From assembly GCA_002441125.1 (NCBI GenBank), contig DJVI01000025.1, positions 12,721-19,351 of the forward strand: DNA of 6,631 nt, read 5' to 3'. Made by a program: the position numbers and the translations under genes. Numbering within the stretch: the stretch's first letter is position 1; each line of letters opens with the position of its first letter. The notes under the pieces were generated by a model, which was not told where the DNA came from, searched no databases, and was given only the letters and a program-made list of their open reading frames with translations. Below are positions 6,420-6,631 of the stretch, piece after piece. Source of the stretch: Caldifarciminota bacterium UBA6260. Lineage in GTDB: Bacteria; Hydrothermota; 32-111.

Positions 6420-6631
6420 TTACACAAGATCTGATCTATCAACATACTTGGTATGTAGTAACTTATGTGATATGTCAGAGTATGGCTCTTTAAGAAAATC
6501 TTTGTATGCTTTTTGAACCATTGGGTTTTGATGAGATGCTCTAAATTGAAGCATTTCTTTATCCTCTTTATAAAGACCTTCCGCTCTTCTTGCTCTTGCT
6601 GCATATTCACAAGCGTAAGGTTGTCCACCTC
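6420..6631 (-). CDS. hydA: [FeFe]-hydrogenase catalytic subunit, C-terminal end (cut by window edge)
   Basis: The last 69 codons of a larger gene enter from the right edge and end at TAA 6422-6420. The visible part begins with GGQPY, the end of the conserved H-cluster motif (MACxxGCxxGGGQP), whose cysteines lie just outside the window. It continues with the typical [FeFe]-hydrogenase small-subunit-domain tail: RARRAEGLYKED, then RASHQNPMVQKAYKDFL and PYSDISHKLLHTKY. These residues mark the C-terminus of HydA/HndD-type enzymes, which interconvert protons and H2 in anaerobic metabolism, monomeric or in NAD(P)/ferredoxin-linked complexes. Which type cannot be told, because N-terminal iron-sulfur domains and partner genes are out of view. 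The other long reading frame here (6341-6628) is a shadow. Confidence 0.92.
   Translation of the reverse strand, partial: GGQPYACEYAARARRAEGLYKEDKEMLQFRASHQNPMVQKAYKDFLKEPYSDISHKLLHTKYVDRSDLV

Noticed and set aside
6341..6628. 95-codon minus-strand open frame at the right end
   Set aside because: It is a frame-shifted shadow of the hydrogenase C-terminus (6420-6631) and runs through the terminator.

Overview
The window is AT-rich (about one third G+C by eye) and gene-dense, with Shine-Dalgarno-led genes and short spacers. It has the C-terminus of an [FeFe]-hydrogenase, a sodium-pumping decarboxylase beta subunit and a secreted protein with a tail resembling type IX secretion (T9SS) sorting domains. 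Together these suggest an anaerobic, fermentative bacterium of the FCB group or a neighbouring candidate phylum. That placement is an inference; no rRNA or marker phylogeny is available here.

Left block, minus strand (1-2259): a three-gene operon read right to left. It runs TPR-repeat protein, then upp (uracil phosphoribosyltransferase), then the first 309 codons of ileS (cut by the window edge). The genes are joined by ATGA and TAATG overlaps, so translation is probably coupled. A divergent promoter region (2260-2433) drives this operon leftward and the next gene rightward.

Middle, plus strand (2434-4434): one long secreted-protein gene with a signal peptide, two copies of a Rossmann/glutamine-amidotransferase-like domain and a T9SS-like tail. 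An in-frame TGA at 2809-2811 splits it, and a G+C-rich, repeat-like patch forms its last codons. From 4435 to 4579 there is no gene; this stretch holds inverted repeats and the promoter of yjbQ. The yjbQ gene (4580-4981; YjbQ/UPF0047 family) seems to be read from a leaderless mRNA.

Right block, minus strand (5000-6631): the end of an [FeFe]-hydrogenase catalytic subunit (window edge), a strong rho-independent terminator, and a new promoter. Then come the sodium-translocating decarboxylase beta subunit (TTG start) and a 49-residue one-helix membrane protein that resembles a minimal gamma subunit. Hydrogenase and Na+ pump would both serve redox and ion-gradient handling in fermentation, but the terminator makes them separate transcription units.

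The most notable items are the stop-split secreted gene, whose internal duplication shows what residue the stop replaces, the REP-like patch at its end, the leaderless yjbQ and the tiny gamma-like gene.
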